Shown: positions 9,429 through 18,746 of the stretch, one piece after another
How the letters are laid out: the number at the start of each line of letters is the position of its first letter
Numbering within the stretch: position 1 is the stretch's first letter
Assembly: GCA_965249735.1 (NCBI GenBank)
Contig: CBDFMS010000023.1
Span: 1 to 64,000, forward strand
Direction: 5' to 3'
Length of the DNA stretch: 64,000 nt
Source of the DNA: JANQSS01 sp965249735
GTDB lineage: Bacteria; Bacteroidota; Bacteroidia; Chitinophagales; Saprospiraceae
The notes under the pieces: model-generated
Database searches by the model: none
Seen by the model: only the letters and a program-made list of their open reading frames with translations
Told to the model about the DNA's origin: nothing
Translations under genes and position numbers: made by a program

Positions 9429-10514
9429 CTACACATCTTTCTCAGCGATTAAACCAAGGTCTTTCGCGCGATCATTCCATTTTTCACGCGCTAAGCGCTG
9501 TAAATTTTCAACATTATCCGACTCGTCAGTGATTTCTAGCCCTAATATGGTTTCAAAAAGATCTTCCATAGTCACCAATCCCACGAGTGACCCATAACTA
9601 TCGACAACAACCGCTAAATGGACCCGTCGCTCGACTAAAATATCGAAGAGTTCGGGTAATGGTAAATCGTCCACAACAAATTGCACCTCGCGTTTGATGT
9701 CATGTAGCAGAAGATCGTGTTTATCTTCGGCTAATGCGGTGAGTAAATCGTCTTTGAGCACCATTCCTGTGATTTCATCCTTTTCTTTGGAATAAACAGG
9801 TATTCTCGAAAATCTGAGCGGTTTAGTGTTTTTATAAAATTCGATTAATTGAATCGACTCATCACCTGCAACAATAACCGTACGAGGTGTCATAATATCC
9901 CGTACTGTCAATTTGTCCAATTGAATTAAATTTCGAATGATAGTCGATTCGCTCTCGGCTATCGTTCCATGCTTGACGCCTTCATTAGCCATGGCAAAAA
10001 TATCTGCCCGACTCAAGACACTACGTCCTTTCTCATTTTTCAAGCTTCGTGTAATTCGTTGCGATATCCAAACTAAAGGAGCGAGGATTAACAACAAAAT
10101 TCGCAGACTATAGACTGTGAATGGAGCCAATCTATTCCAATAATTCGCGCCGATTGTTTTTGGAATTATTTCGGATAATATTAAAATAGCTAATGTCATG
10201 GCACTAGCCACAATAGCTTCGTAGGTCAGTGAAAAAAGACCCAAATTGACAGAATGCGTTCCAAATAATTTACCAGCTTGCGCACCAACGCCAATAGCAC
10301 CAACAGTGTGAGCAATGGTATTTAACGACAAAATCGCTGAAAGCGGTCTATCAATATCCTGCTTGAAAGCTTGTAAGGTTTCTCCCAATTCATTTCCTTC
10401 TTCACGAAGTCTCCGGATATATGTGGGAGTGATAGAAAGAATGACCGCTTCCCAAATTGAGCAGAGAAAGGAAAACACAATAGAAAGCAGGAAAAAGAGG
10501 ACTAACAATGTCAT
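9429..10514 (-). CDS. CNNM/DUF21 membrane protein with paired CBS domains
   Basis: Hemolysin-C/CNNM-type protein of 361 residues. The N-terminal DUF21 region holds three or four membrane helices, including ILSEIIPKTIGANYWNRLAP, the family's conserved Pro-Lys block. Two CBS domains follow (from DIMTPRTVIVAGDE, and from LPLPELFDILVERRVHLAVV with GSLVGLVTMEDLFETILG). Relatives are associated with Mg2+ or Co2+ efflux. There is no C-terminal CorC/HlyC domain. I start it at the ATG at 10514, which puts the first membrane helix at the N-terminus and avoids overlap with lipA; an upstream ATG at 10685 would add 57 non-homologous residues inside lipA. Confidence 0.88.
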   Translation of the reverse strand: MTLLVLFFLLSIVFSFLCSIWEAVILSITPTYIRRLREEGNELGETLQAFKQDIDRPLSAILSLNTIAHTVGAIGVGAQAGKLFGTHSVNLGLFSLTYEAIVASAMTLAILILSEIIPKTIGANYWNRLAPFTVYSLRILLLILAPLVWISQRITRSLKNEKGRSVLSRADIFAMANEGVKHGTIAESESTIIRNLIQLDKLTVRDIMTPRTVIVAGDESIQLIEFYKNTKPLRFSRIPVYSKEKDEITGMVLKDDLLTALAEDKHDLLLHDIKREVQFVVDDLPLPELFDILVERRVHLAVVVDSYGSLVGLVTMEDLFETILGLEITDESDNVENLQRLAREKWNDRAKDLGLIAEKDV

Positions 10515-10629
10515 GACGCAAATATAATGATTGGCATGAAGCCACTTCGATGACTTACAAAGCAAGAAATTTGATTCACTGGTAAATTTGGCATTGTGGG
10601 GATAAGATGTGTTATGAGAATAATAGACT

Positions 10630-11502
10630 TTACAGGTGTCGCTCAGCGTGATAACTCGAACGTACCAAAGGACCGGATTCAACAAATTTGAATCCTTTGT
10701 TCATGCCAACTTCTTTATATAGTGCGAACACATCCGGATGAACGTATTCCTCTACCGCTATATGCATGGGTGTCGGTTGTAAATACTGGCCAATCGTTAA
10801 TACATCACAATCGTGCATGACGAGATCGTCCATTATCTTAAATATTTCATCCTTGGTCTCACCAAGACCCACCATCACGCCACTTTTCGTGCGATGACCT
10901 AATGCCTTCGTCCGCTTAATTTGTTCAAGCGATCGTTCATATTTCGCTTGTGGACGCACCTTCCTGTAAAGTCGCTCAACTGTCTCCATGTTGTGTGACA
11001 CTACTTCCTGACCCCCTTCGACCATGCGCTCCAGCGCTATCCAGTTGGATCTGGTATCGGGAATAAGGGTCTCGATGGTGGTATGCGGGGAATCACGTTT
11101 AATAGCCGCAACAGTCTGATACCAAATCTCGGCGCCTTTATCTTTGAGCTCGTCGCGATTAACAGAAGTAATTACGGCATGTTTTACCTGCATTAGGCGA
11201 ATCGCTTCAGCAACACGGCGCGATTCATCCTCGTCATATTCCGGTGGTCTGCCTGTTTTCACAGCACAAAAACTACAACTACGTGTGCAGGTATTGCCGA
11301 GTATCATGAATGTTGCAGTTCCGGCTCCCCAGCACTCACCCATATTTGGACAGTTACCGCTTTGGCAAATCGTGTGCAACTTGTATTCATCGACAAGATG
11401 ACGAACGCGCTTATAGTCTTCACCAATAGGTAATTTGACGCGTAACCATTTCGGTTTGCGTTTACGCTCCGATTGACCGTTGATTATGGGTAAGTCCAGC
11501 AT
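10630..11502 (-). CDS. lipA: Lipoyl synthase
   Basis: Radical SAM enzyme that inserts two sulfurs into protein-bound octanoyl groups to make lipoyl cofactor. The auxiliary 4Fe-4S ligands are in CQSGNCPNMGEC (Cys46, Cys51, Cys57, a C-x4-C-x5-C pattern). The radical SAM cluster is CTRSCSFC (Cys72, Cys76, Cys79, C-x3-C-x2-C). The C-terminal GPLVRSSYHA contains the conserved Arg-Ser-Ser-Tyr, whose serine ligates the auxiliary cluster. Length 290 is normal. Its product is used by complexes that depend on LpdA, encoded about 8 kb upstream. No lipB is seen beside it. Confidence 0.97.
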   Translation of the reverse strand: MLDLPIINGQSERKRKPKWLRVKLPIGEDYKRVRHLVDEYKLHTICQSGNCPNMGECWGAGTATFMILGNTCTRSCSFCAVKTGRPPEYDEDESRRVAEAIRLMQVKHAVITSVNRDELKDKGAEIWYQTVAAIKRDSPHTTIETLIPDTRSNWIALERMVEGGQEVVSHNMETVERLYRKVRPQAKYERSLEQIKRTKALGHRTKSGVMVGLGETKDEIFKIMDDLVMHDCDVLTIGQYLQPTPMHIAVEEYVHPDVFALYKEVGMNKGFKFVESGPLVRSSYHAERHL

Positions 11503-11539
11503 AGGTTCACGAAGTTCTTAAGTCGAGTGAAAATGAAAT

Positions 11540-12313
11540 TTACTTGCGCTTTCCGAACTGCAAATTTAAGTAAAGGTTAGCAAAGACAGGGGAATTGTCC
11601 TCGATGGCCAGTATTCCGACTTTCTGAAAATAGAAGTCAAGCATGACTCCAATTTCTAGGGCTTTTACGTACTTGTCATAAGCTCCCCACGCAAAATGTG
11701 CACCTCCCTTCAAATGTCCACCAAATATGAAATTTGTTTCACCTAATCCTTTCCAAAATCCTGCATAGCCATCGATGAAATCGGGATCCAGGAAGCGATC
11801 ATGATTGGCTTCGGAATATTTCACAACCTCTATTTGAGGTGGTCCTCCGGAAGATTCAGCGCGTAAATCAAGGTAATATGGCTTCAACATTCCTATAGAA
11901 GGGCCGAGCTGATAACTATATCCCACCGCCACACCCTTGTGTTTGGCTTTCTCGGACAGGTATCGTTTCACCCCTTTGCCAAGCCGCAGAGCGAAAAAGC
12001 TATTTTTCTTGCCAAACACATACGGGCGACTTAAAACATTGAATTGATTGATTTGATTGTCAGGACGATGCTCTTTTGGATGCTTGACCATGCCAAAATC
12101 CAGGTGATAATAAGTCGTCTTATAATACGTCTTAATATCTCCAAAGATGACCCCAAAGCCATACCCTTTCGTATGCAGGTAAAGGTTCATAGCAAACTCT
12201 TCATCATAGACAACACCAACATCCGTTGACTGGATTTGCTTCGGTTGCAAGGTAACTTGAGACGCCGCAACGTAGCTGAAGCAAAGTGCCCAGATAATGA
12301 TAAGAACGCGCAT
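11540..12313 (-). CDS. Outer-membrane barrel-type protein of unknown function
   Basis: Secreted protein of 257 residues from the ATG at 12313. The signal peptide core is VLIIIWALCFSYVAAS. Alternating strands follow, with conserved-looking blocks YSYQLGPSIGMLKPYYLDL, a KYSEANHDRF turn, GGHLKGGAHFAWG, ALEIGVMLDFYF and a C-terminal ANLYLNLQFGKRK. I have the impression of a widespread but undescribed Bacteroidota family, but I cannot name it. An ATG seven codons upstream (12334) is possible and would leave less room for the divergent promoter. It lies downstream of no other gene and upstream of lipA on the same strand, about 38 bases away. Confidence 0.7.
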   Translation of the reverse strand: MRVLIIIWALCFSYVAASQVTLQPKQIQSTDVGVVYDEEFAMNLYLHTKGYGFGVIFGDIKTYYKTTYYHLDFGMVKHPKEHRPDNQINQFNVLSRPYVFGKKNSFFALRLGKGVKRYLSEKAKHKGVAVGYSYQLGPSIGMLKPYYLDLRAESSGGPPQIEVVKYSEANHDRFLDPDFIDGYAGFWKGLGETNFIFGGHLKGGAHFAWGAYDKYVKALEIGVMLDFYFQKVGILAIEDNSPVFANLYLNLQFGKRK

Positions 12314-12380
12314 ATGATTAGTGGTTATACCCATACATTACAATAAAATTAATAGTTTCGTTCAAACGGCCATAGGAATT

Positions 12381-13628
12381 TTGTCCAAAATCCAAATTAA
12401 TACAAACATTCGTAGTACTCGTATGGAATATGTGTGCGATTTCATTTTTGGTCATATCCTAGACTGCGAGTGGACTCTAGTGTTTAATCCCACATATACC
12501 GAAGAGATACATATTACAGCCGATGATGCTGCCGGAAGTCTTTCTTTGGTCAATTCAGGTCTATTAACCGAAGCACATATCGATGTTAAATGGAAGGCTC
12601 TTCAAAAAGAGATGTTACTGGCTCTCAAGAAATCCCCCCGAGCTACCTGGTTAAACTATGATTTACTCGCTCTTGTTTTTTTCCACATTTCTCGTTACGA
12701 AGAATATATCGATGTTGAACGAGATGAACATGGCAGATATTTAGCGCTTAAAAGCTGCTTACATGAAACGGGATTCATCGAAACTCCAATTGTCGATCAA
12801 GTAGTACGTCGAATCCAAGATGAGCTTACAAATCAATTTAATTTAAAGTTTCAAGAGAAACTACCGCGTCTCATCTCCACTATCGACGTCGACTTCCCCT
12901 GGTATCGAAAACATCTTAAATTCCCATATTACCTTCGAAAAAATAAACATAGTGGAGAAGAAGATATTTATGACACATTCAATGAAATAATAGAAGTACA
13001 TAAAGAATCTAATCACATTCCAATTTTCTTTTTTTTAATGGGTGGTTCTCCTCCATTTGACAAAATAAAGCGATATAAAACTACACCTTACAGAGAACTG
13101 ATTCAACGCATTAAATCACAAACAAAAATTGGAATTCACCCGTCTTATCACAGTGCAAATGATCGTGCAACCATGTCCAAATCATTTGATCAATTTCGAT
13201 CATTGACAAATGAGCGTCCTCTCCGATCGCGACAACATTACTTACTCTTGACTTTACCTCTGACCTATCGGCTATTGCTACAAGCCGGAATAGAAGAAGA
13301 TTATACGATGGGTTATGCCGAACGTGTAGGTTTTAGAGCCGGAACAGCACATTCTTTTTATTGGTATGACCTTGAAAAAGAAGAGAAAACTTCTTTGCTT
13401 ATCATCCCATTAATAGCCATGGATGTCACGTTGAAAAACTATCTTGCCATGACACCTGATGCACTAAGAAATAAATTGATGGAATTGAAAGAAACCATTC
13501 GGATTCACGGTGGTAATTTTTCAATATTATGGCACAATAGTAATTTGTCAAATATAGATGGATGGGCCCCGTATAAAAAAATCTACTTTGAATTTATCAA
13601 AAATTTTAACGGACAATGCGTAGTTTAA
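12381..13628 (+). CDS. Polysaccharide deacetylase-like protein with DUF7033-type N-terminus
   Basis: Protein of about 415 residues. The N-terminal part resembles the DUF7033 module of Bacteroidota (MEYVCDFIFGHILDCEW). It is followed by a carbohydrate esterase 4-like domain with the metal-site start LISTIDVDFPW (Asp-x-Asp) and GIHPSYHS (His near the second metal position). CE4 enzymes remove acetyl groups from glycans; some relatives of this architecture are only presumed active. The family's N-terminus includes residues before the ATG at 12423, so I favour the in-frame TTG at 12381; an ATG at 12321 would overlap the divergent gene. It opens a small glycan-modification group with the next three genes. 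Confidence 0.72.
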   Translation: MSKIQINTNIRSTRMEYVCDFIFGHILDCEWTLVFNPTYTEEIHITADDAAGSLSLVNSGLLTEAHIDVKWKALQKEMLLALKKSPRATWLNYDLLALVFFHISRYEEYIDVERDEHGRYLALKSCLHETGFIETPIVDQVVRRIQDELTNQFNLKFQEKLPRLISTIDVDFPWYRKHLKFPYYLRKNKHSGEEDIYDTFNEIIEVHKESNHIPIFFFLMGGSPPFDKIKRYKTTPYRELIQRIKSQTKIGIHPSYHSANDRATMSKSFDQFRSLTNERPLRSRQHYLLLTLPLTYRLLLQAGIEEDYTMGYAERVGFRAGTAHSFYWYDLEKEEKTSLLIIPLIAMDVTLKNYLAMTPDALRNKLMELKETIRIHGGNFSILWHNSNLSNIDGWAPYKKIYFEFIKNFNGQCVV

Positions 13629-13643
13629 TTTAGAGCGTACAAT

Positions 13644-14435
13644 CTAGTTTACTAATTCCAGCAATCTGGTATGTAATTCAATACTTCGATCACTAATCGC
13701 ATCTTTTTCAATTAGATGATTGTCTGAGCGAATTAAAAGCTTTGTTTCGAACATTTCATCGTATGGTCTTAATGTAAATTCAAACCCCCAGTTGGTAAGT
13801 TTTGAAGCCAACACCGATGACATTTCCATAATTTTATCAAAATCAATAACGACCAATCGATGCGTTCCATGTTGCTCAGCAAAATTGATAATGCGTTGAC
13901 AATGCAAGACGTACATGCGATCATATCGGTCGGTGTGCTCAGCAACTTTTGCCATGTACTCGGCATGTTTGATTGGTCCGGTCACTTCGTCATTTCTCAA
14001 AAGACACTTGTTGGCCTCTCGGCGGAGGATTGAGTTGATTACAGTCAAGGGATGTCGAACAGGTATTAAATAATAGGCTGAGGGAATAATCCTGGTCCAA
14101 AATTCTAGAAACAATGTCGCACGGGGCTGCTTCCATCCCCATTCCTCAAACCGATTGTTGCGATTTGCACAAAGTGAAATCGCTCTCGATTCATGTTCAT
14201 CTGCATAGATCAATTCCTTGTCCTCATGGATGTACATGGAGGTATCATTGTAGCGAAGTAAATCTTCATGAAGCTCCAGAAAGTCCAAATCCTCAAAGTG
14301 ACCCCTGACATTACTAGGTGTTGCTCCGGCAAGTTCGTCTCCAATGAACAAGCCGCTGGCCTGAAACCAACTGGCGATAAATGAGGTCCCGCAGCGATGC
14401 ATGCCTGTAATGATCAGTTGTCGATGACTTTCCAA
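13644..14435 (-). CDS. Sulfotransferase family protein
   Basis: PAPS-dependent sulfotransferase fold, 263 residues. The 5'-phosphosulfate loop is GMHRCGTSF at the N-terminus (usual form GMHRSGTS). The 3'-phosphate motif is VRHPLTVINSILRR, with the expected Arg and Ser. The lack of a signal peptide fits a cytoplasmic enzyme sulfating a glycan or lipid precursor. It lies between the deacetylase-like gene, converging with it after 15 bases, and the divergent glycosyltransferase gene, so a surface-glycan substrate is a fair inference. A sulfatase is encoded about 20 kb away. Confidence 0.82.
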   Translation of the reverse strand: MESHRQLIITGMHRCGTSFIASWFQASGLFIGDELAGATPSNVRGHFEDLDFLELHEDLLRYNDTSMYIHEDKELIYADEHESRAISLCANRNNRFEEWGWKQPRATLFLEFWTRIIPSAYYLIPVRHPLTVINSILRREANKCLLRNDEVTGPIKHAEYMAKVAEHTDRYDRMYVLHCQRIINFAEQHGTHRLVVIDFDKIMEMSSVLASKLTNWGFEFTLRPYDEMFETKLLIRSDNHLIEKDAISDRSIELHTRLLELVN

Positions 14436-14510
14436 AATTTACTTAATTTTGATAGTTGAGTATTCGACAAAAGTATAAGAATCAGTCGACTCTTTTCAAT
14501 CAATCGTAAC

Positions 14511-15470
14511 GTGGAGAAAACAACTGTGAGAGAAGGAACTTTGTCAGTCATTTTATTGGCTTATTTCAGCGAGAGCAGACTTGTTGATACGACTCAGCAA
14601 ATCAGGTCTGCCTTGGAGGGTGAATCAATACCATTCGAAATCATTATCATGGACGATGGATCGACTGACCAAACATACAATATAGGCCTTGCTTTAGAGA
14701 AACAAGATCCTCGCATCAAAGCATACCAACTAAGTAAAAACTATACAACGAACTATTCAAAATTTGCCGGCCTTTCTATGGCGAACGGTGACTGTGCGGT
14801 GTTTGTACCGGATGACCTTCAGAGATCATTGGATACCGTAATCCGCATGTACAGACATTGGCAACAAGGAGAACAGATAATCGTGGATTATCGAACCTCC
14901 AGGGATGATGGGTTCATAACAGATTTTTTAGCCAGACGCTATTATAAATTGATGAATAAATACTCAGCCGTAAAATTTCCTTCAGGAGGATCTGACGGCT
15001 GTCTAATGGACCGGGAAATTATTGATTTGGTCAATGAACGAATTCGTCCGATAAATACCTCATTAATGGTCGAAGTCCTACGCCTTGGATTTTCACCTTT
15101 CTTTATGCCGGCAGAACGTCCTAAAGCTGAGGTTACATCCCGTTGGACATTCAAGAAAAAATGGCGCCTTGCAAAAGACACCTTTTTCAATTCTTCATCT
15201 TTTCCGATTCGAATAATTACATACACAGGGGTGATAACGTTTCTCTTCTCATGGATATTTATTTTCTTATTAATCTACGTCAAGTTGTTTGCTAATAATA
15301 ACCTATTTGGAATTCGTGTTCCAGGCTGGACCACTTCATTAGTAGCCATCATGTTATTTAATGGATTAAATTTAATTTCAATGGCTATTGTAGCAGAATA
15401 TATTTGGAGAATTTTTGAAGAAGTAAAAAATCGCCCTGGATATATTATAAAAAAGAAGAAAAAGAAATGA
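14511..15470 (+). CDS. Glycosyltransferase family 2, ArnC/GtrB-like
   Basis: Membrane glycosyltransferase of 319 residues. The GT-A domain shows IIMDDGSTDQT (nucleotide-binding Asp) and VFVPDDLQRSLDTV. Two membrane helices follow at the C-terminus (about residues 234-260 and 275-305), then a strongly basic tail of lysines. This layout fits transferases that place a sugar on undecaprenyl phosphate. It starts at GTG (14511) and overlaps the aminotransferase gene by four bases (ATGA), so translation is coupled. The ArnC/ArnB-like pairing suggests an amino sugar donor, but the sugar is not determined. Confidence 0.85.
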   Translation: MEKTTVREGTLSVILLAYFSESRLVDTTQQIRSALEGESIPFEIIIMDDGSTDQTYNIGLALEKQDPRIKAYQLSKNYTTNYSKFAGLSMANGDCAVFVPDDLQRSLDTVIRMYRHWQQGEQIIVDYRTSRDDGFITDFLARRYYKLMNKYSAVKFPSGGSDGCLMDREIIDLVNERIRPINTSLMVEVLRLGFSPFFMPAERPKAEVTSRWTFKKKWRLAKDTFFNSSSFPIRIITYTGVITFLFSWIFIFLLIYVKLFANNNLFGIRVPGWTTSLVAIMLFNGLNLISMAIVAEYIWRIFEEVKNRPGYIIKKKKKK

Positions 15471-16567
15471 AACAAATTCCTTTTTTCACCTTTCGTCATA
15501 TGCACCCTCCCCTTCGCAATGAAATGACAAAGGCTTTCCAAGACTTCTATGATAGTGGCTGGTATGTACTTGGCGAAGGCTTGAAAAAATTTGAAAAATC
15601 CTATTCTCAGTATAGTGGCGTACGTCACACGATTACAGTTGCTGATGGATTAGATGCACTGGTATTAGCCCTGCAAGCGCTGGACATCGGTCCAGGTGAC
15701 GACGTTATCGTTCCATCACACACGTATATTGCCACCTGGTTGGCTGTCAGTCAGATTGGTGCCAATTTGGTGCCGGTAGAATCCGATGAAAGAACATTTA
15801 ATCTAAAAGCTTCTGCAATTGCACCTGCAATTACGGCAAACACCAAGTGCATAATGCCCGTCAATTTGTATGGCCAGGCATGTGAATTGGAAGACATAAT
15901 GTCACTCGCTAATCGTCATGGAATCTATGTAGTCGAAGACAATGCTCAGTCTCAGGGTGCAACTTATCGAACTCAAAAAACCGGTTCCTTTGGTCACGCA
16001 AACGGTGTCAGTTTTTATCCCGGAAAAAATCTGGGTGCCCTCGGAGAAGCAGGAGCTGTCACAACGAATGATGATAATATAGCAAAAAAATTGACAGCAT
16101 TAAGAAATTATGGATCACACAAAAAATATCACAATTTGTATTTGGGTCGAAACGGAAGAATGGATGAACTGCAGGCTCGATTATTGGATATTAAATTATT
16201 GCACCTGGATGATTGGAACCAGCAGCGTCAACAAATCGCAAAACAATATGATAGTGCCTTAAGTTCTTCAATAAAAATTAAAACTCCGAAAATTGATCCG
16301 GAAGCGGTCTCAGTTTATCACCAATACATCGTTTTGTCAGAAGAACGTGATGCTCTGCAAGAGCATCTATTAAATCACGGTGTGGGTACCATGATTCATT
16401 ATCCTATTCCTCCCCACCTGCAACCGGCCTATGCTCATCTGAATTGGAAACAGGGCCAATTCCCTATCGCAGAAAAACTCGCAAATACGATGTTGAGCCT
16501 ACCAATATATCCCGGATTGACTGAAGAAGAAGTGGCGTATGTGGTGAAAATTATTCAATCATTTTAG
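15467..16567 (+). CDS. DegT/DnrJ/EryC1/StrS sugar aminotransferase
   Basis: PLP-dependent aminotransferase that converts a nucleotide-linked keto sugar to an amino sugar. The substrate loop is VPSHTYIATWLAV. The cofactor-contacting aspartate is in VVEDNAQSQGA. The Schiff-base lysine is Lys187 in SFYPGKNLGALGEAG, a form typical of the FdtB/QdtB/DesV group acting at sugar C3. C-terminal HYPIPPHLQPAY completes the family pattern. The start overlaps the preceding glycosyltransferase. No dehydratase or isomerase for making the keto sugar is adjacent, so the donor must be made elsewhere. Confidence 0.88.
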   Translation: MKQIPFFTFRHMHPPLRNEMTKAFQDFYDSGWYVLGEGLKKFEKSYSQYSGVRHTITVADGLDALVLALQALDIGPGDDVIVPSHTYIATWLAVSQIGANLVPVESDERTFNLKASAIAPAITANTKCIMPVNLYGQACELEDIMSLANRHGIYVVEDNAQSQGATYRTQKTGSFGHANGVSFYPGKNLGALGEAGAVTTNDDNIAKKLTALRNYGSHKKYHNLYLGRNGRMDELQARLLDIKLLHLDDWNQQRQQIAKQYDSALSSSIKIKTPKIDPEAVSVYHQYIVLSEERDALQEHLLNHGVGTMIHYPIPPHLQPAYAHLNWKQGQFPIAEKLANTMLSLPIYPGLTEEEVAYVVKIIQSF

Positions 16568-16678
16568 CATTTTTCCATCCTGCCATTTGTTCTTGGAATA
16601 ATTCGAAAAGACCACTGAAAAACTAGCGGTCAGATTACAAAAAATAGCTACTTTGCGGGGATAAAATCGACACATCTC

Positions 16679-17875
16679 ATGGAACATATGTTATCACAGC
16701 GCGTCCTCTCAATTTCTGAATCTGCTACATTAAAAATGTCCCGTTTAGCGAATGAATTGCGCGCTAAAGGACATGACGTCATTAACCTCAGTTTAGGCGA
16801 GCCTGATTTTGACACGCCTGCTCACATCAAGGCGGCCGCATGTCAGGCTTTAGATGATGGATACACCAAATACACACCTGTACCCGGCCTGTTGGAATTG
16901 AGAGAGGCCATTTGCCGCAAACTCAAACGAGACAATGATCTTCAGTATGCTCCGGAACAGATTGTCGTATCAAATGGTGCGAAACAAACTATTTCAAACC
17001 TTGCTATGGCTCTTTTGGATCCAGGTGATGAAGTTGCTCTGGTAACGCCGTATTGGGTCTCATATTACGATATTGTTGGAGTAGCGCAAGGTACGCCTGT
17101 TAAAGTGGCGGCTGAGATCGATCAGGATTACAAGATTACACCTGCACAGCTCGATGCGGCAATTTCACCTAAGACCAAATTTGTCATATTTAGCTCCCCT
17201 TGTAATCCCACTGGTTCGGTATACTCCCCTGAAGAACTGAAAGCTTTGGCTCAAGTTATTCGCAAATATGAACATGTAATGGTTGTCTCTGACGAAATTT
17301 ATGAATACATCAACTTTTCGAGTAAGCACTTCAGCATCGCGCAATGTGAAGGAATGCAGGATAGAACTATCGTTGTCAATGGATTCTCCAAGGGTTTTGC
17401 AATGACCGGTTGGCGCCTTGGCTACATGGCCGCCCCTCAATGGTTGGCTAAGGCCTGTAGTAAAATACAAAGTCAATGTACGTCTGGTGCAACATCTTTT
17501 GGTCAGAAAGCAGCAATAACCGCATTAGAGGGTGACCGCGGTCCTACCGAGTTGATGCGTGTAACTTATCTCCGACGGAAGGCTTTAGTCAGAGAAAAAT
17601 TAAATGCTATTCCCGGCGTGAAAGCGAATGACCCGGAAGGAGCATTTTACATTTTTCCGGATATTTCTTCTTTTTTGGGTAAATCTGTAGGTGAAAGGCA
17701 AATCAATAACTCAACAGAACTAGCAGAATACTTACTAACCGAAGCTCACATTGCTACAGTTAGTGGAGCAGCTTTTGGAAGCCCCGGCTGTATCCGACTT
17801 TCATTTGCGGCATCTGATGAAGAATTAAAAACAGCAATAGATCGTATGGAAAAGGCGCTGCTTGTTTTGAAATAA
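16679..17875 (+). CDS. Aspartate-type aminotransferase, class I
   Basis: Fold-type I PLP aminotransferase of 398 residues, close to the prokaryotic aspartate aminotransferase subgroup Ib. Motifs are NLSLGEPDFDTP, SNGAKQTISN (PLP phosphate), SSPCNPTGSVY (Asn), VVSDEIYEYI (Asp/Tyr) and the Schiff-base lysine Lys238 in GFSKGFAMTGWRLGYM. C-terminal GCIRLSFA carries the substrate-carboxylate Arg. The start is ATG at 16679, with another ATG three codons later. It sits 111 bases after the sugar aminotransferase and before a 232-base AT-rich gap, so it is likely transcribed separately. Aspartate and prephenate aminotransferases are hard to tell apart here. Confidence 0.9.
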   Translation: MEHMLSQRVLSISESATLKMSRLANELRAKGHDVINLSLGEPDFDTPAHIKAAACQALDDGYTKYTPVPGLLELREAICRKLKRDNDLQYAPEQIVVSNGAKQTISNLAMALLDPGDEVALVTPYWVSYYDIVGVAQGTPVKVAAEIDQDYKITPAQLDAAISPKTKFVIFSSPCNPTGSVYSPEELKALAQVIRKYEHVMVVSDEIYEYINFSSKHFSIAQCEGMQDRTIVVNGFSKGFAMTGWRLGYMAAPQWLAKACSKIQSQCTSGATSFGQKAAITALEGDRGPTELMRVTYLRRKALVREKLNAIPGVKANDPEGAFYIFPDISSFLGKSVGERQINNSTELAEYLLTEAHIATVSGAAFGSPGCIRLSFAASDEELKTAIDRMEKALLVLK

Positions 17876-18001
17876 TTGTCGGTAAAAACATAATGCCGGC
17901 TCAGGCACTCCAATTTATTCTAAAAGGGACACTGTGCTAAAAAAGAGTGACCCGGAAGTTCATGTAGATAATAATTTTCAGAATTATAATTTAATGAACA
18001 T

Positions 18002-18036
18002 AGAATTATTAGAATTTATTCATTAATAATAATTCT
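18002..18036. repeat. AT-rich hairpin in the gap between converging genes
   Basis: AGAATTATTA (18002-18011) and TAATAATTCT (18027-18036) form a 10-base-pair stem between the aminotransferase and trmH. It has no GC pairs in its core and no T run, so terminator function is uncertain. The gap 17876-18107 also holds the short inverted repeat ATCACA-TGTGAT (18071-18087). I see no gene in it. Confidence 0.3.
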
Positions 18037-18107
18037 CCAGTTTGATCTTTTTATTTAACACCCCTCCAGAATCACACAATTTGTGATAAAATTATTCACC
18101 ATTAAAT

Positions 18108-18746
18108 TTACCACAAATCAACCTCACCATAATCTTTTCGTTTGTGTTCATTGTGATATCGATCAAGAAGTTTTTGTTGGTCAGGACTGAGTGTTGTCGC
18201 ATCATACATGTTCTGTGCTATGCGTTGCCGCATGATCTCGTAAAGCGTAACAGCACATGCCACAGAAATATTTAAACTTTGAACCATTCCTTTTTGTGGT
18301 ATGATAATAGGTTGATCGATTAATTCTCTGGCTTCAGCCGATAATCCATCGCGTTCATTACCAAAAACAATTACAGTAGGTTGGGTAAAATCAATGTCAT
18401 GTATGGAGACTGCTTCATCATCCAGGGCGGTCCCTAATATTTGACGATCGGCAATTCCAAGATCGGTTAGACAATCATTGATTGTCAGGTGCAGAAAGGT
18501 ATCCACCCATCGTCGAGCTCCTGCGGATGTTTGTTTTCCCATCCGAATCTTTGACTTTTTGAAATCTGTGGACATGACCATATGGACTTCAGGCACACCT
18601 ACGGCATCACACGTTCTTAATACGGCCCCTACATTATGCAGATCGCGAACATTTTCGAGCACCACACACAGGTCGAGTTGCCGGTTTCCGGCAAGTTTTG
18701 AAAGTTGCTTTTTGCGTTCAGGAGTCATGGATCCCTTTGGTGTCAA
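18108..18746 (-). CDS. trmH: TrmH-type tRNA 2'-O-methyltransferase
   Basis: SPOUT methyltransferase of 212 residues, most like TrmH, which methylates the 2'-hydroxyl of G18 in tRNA. Motif 1 is NVRDLHNVGAVLRTCDAVG, motif 2 is IVFGNERDGLSAEA, and motif 3 is MVQSLNISVACAVTLYEIMRQ, which forms the knotted SAM site. The short extension at each end matches TrmH rather than RlmB, which has a separate RNA-binding domain. Its start overlaps the 3' end of the upstream lipoprotein gene by four bases, so it is last in the minus-strand block from 24662. Confidence 0.9.
   Translation of the reverse strand: MTPKGSMTPERKKQLSKLAGNRQLDLCVVLENVRDLHNVGAVLRTCDAVGVPEVHMVMSTDFKKSKIRMGKQTSAGARRWVDTFLHLTINDCLTDLGIADRQILGTALDDEAVSIHDIDFTQPTVIVFGNERDGLSAEARELIDQPIIIPQKGMVQSLNISVACAVTLYEIMRQRIAQNMYDATTLSPDQQKLLDRYHNEHKRKDYGEVDLW

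Noticed and set aside
9429..10685. A longer CBS-domain protein starting at 10685
   Set aside because: The extra 57 residues overlap lipA and are unlike the family. The ATG at 10514 begins at the first membrane helix.
18071..18087. CRP-like site ATCACA-TGTGAT
   Set aside because: The arms are in the reverse order to the CRP half-sites, and the site lies between converging genes where an operator is unlikely.
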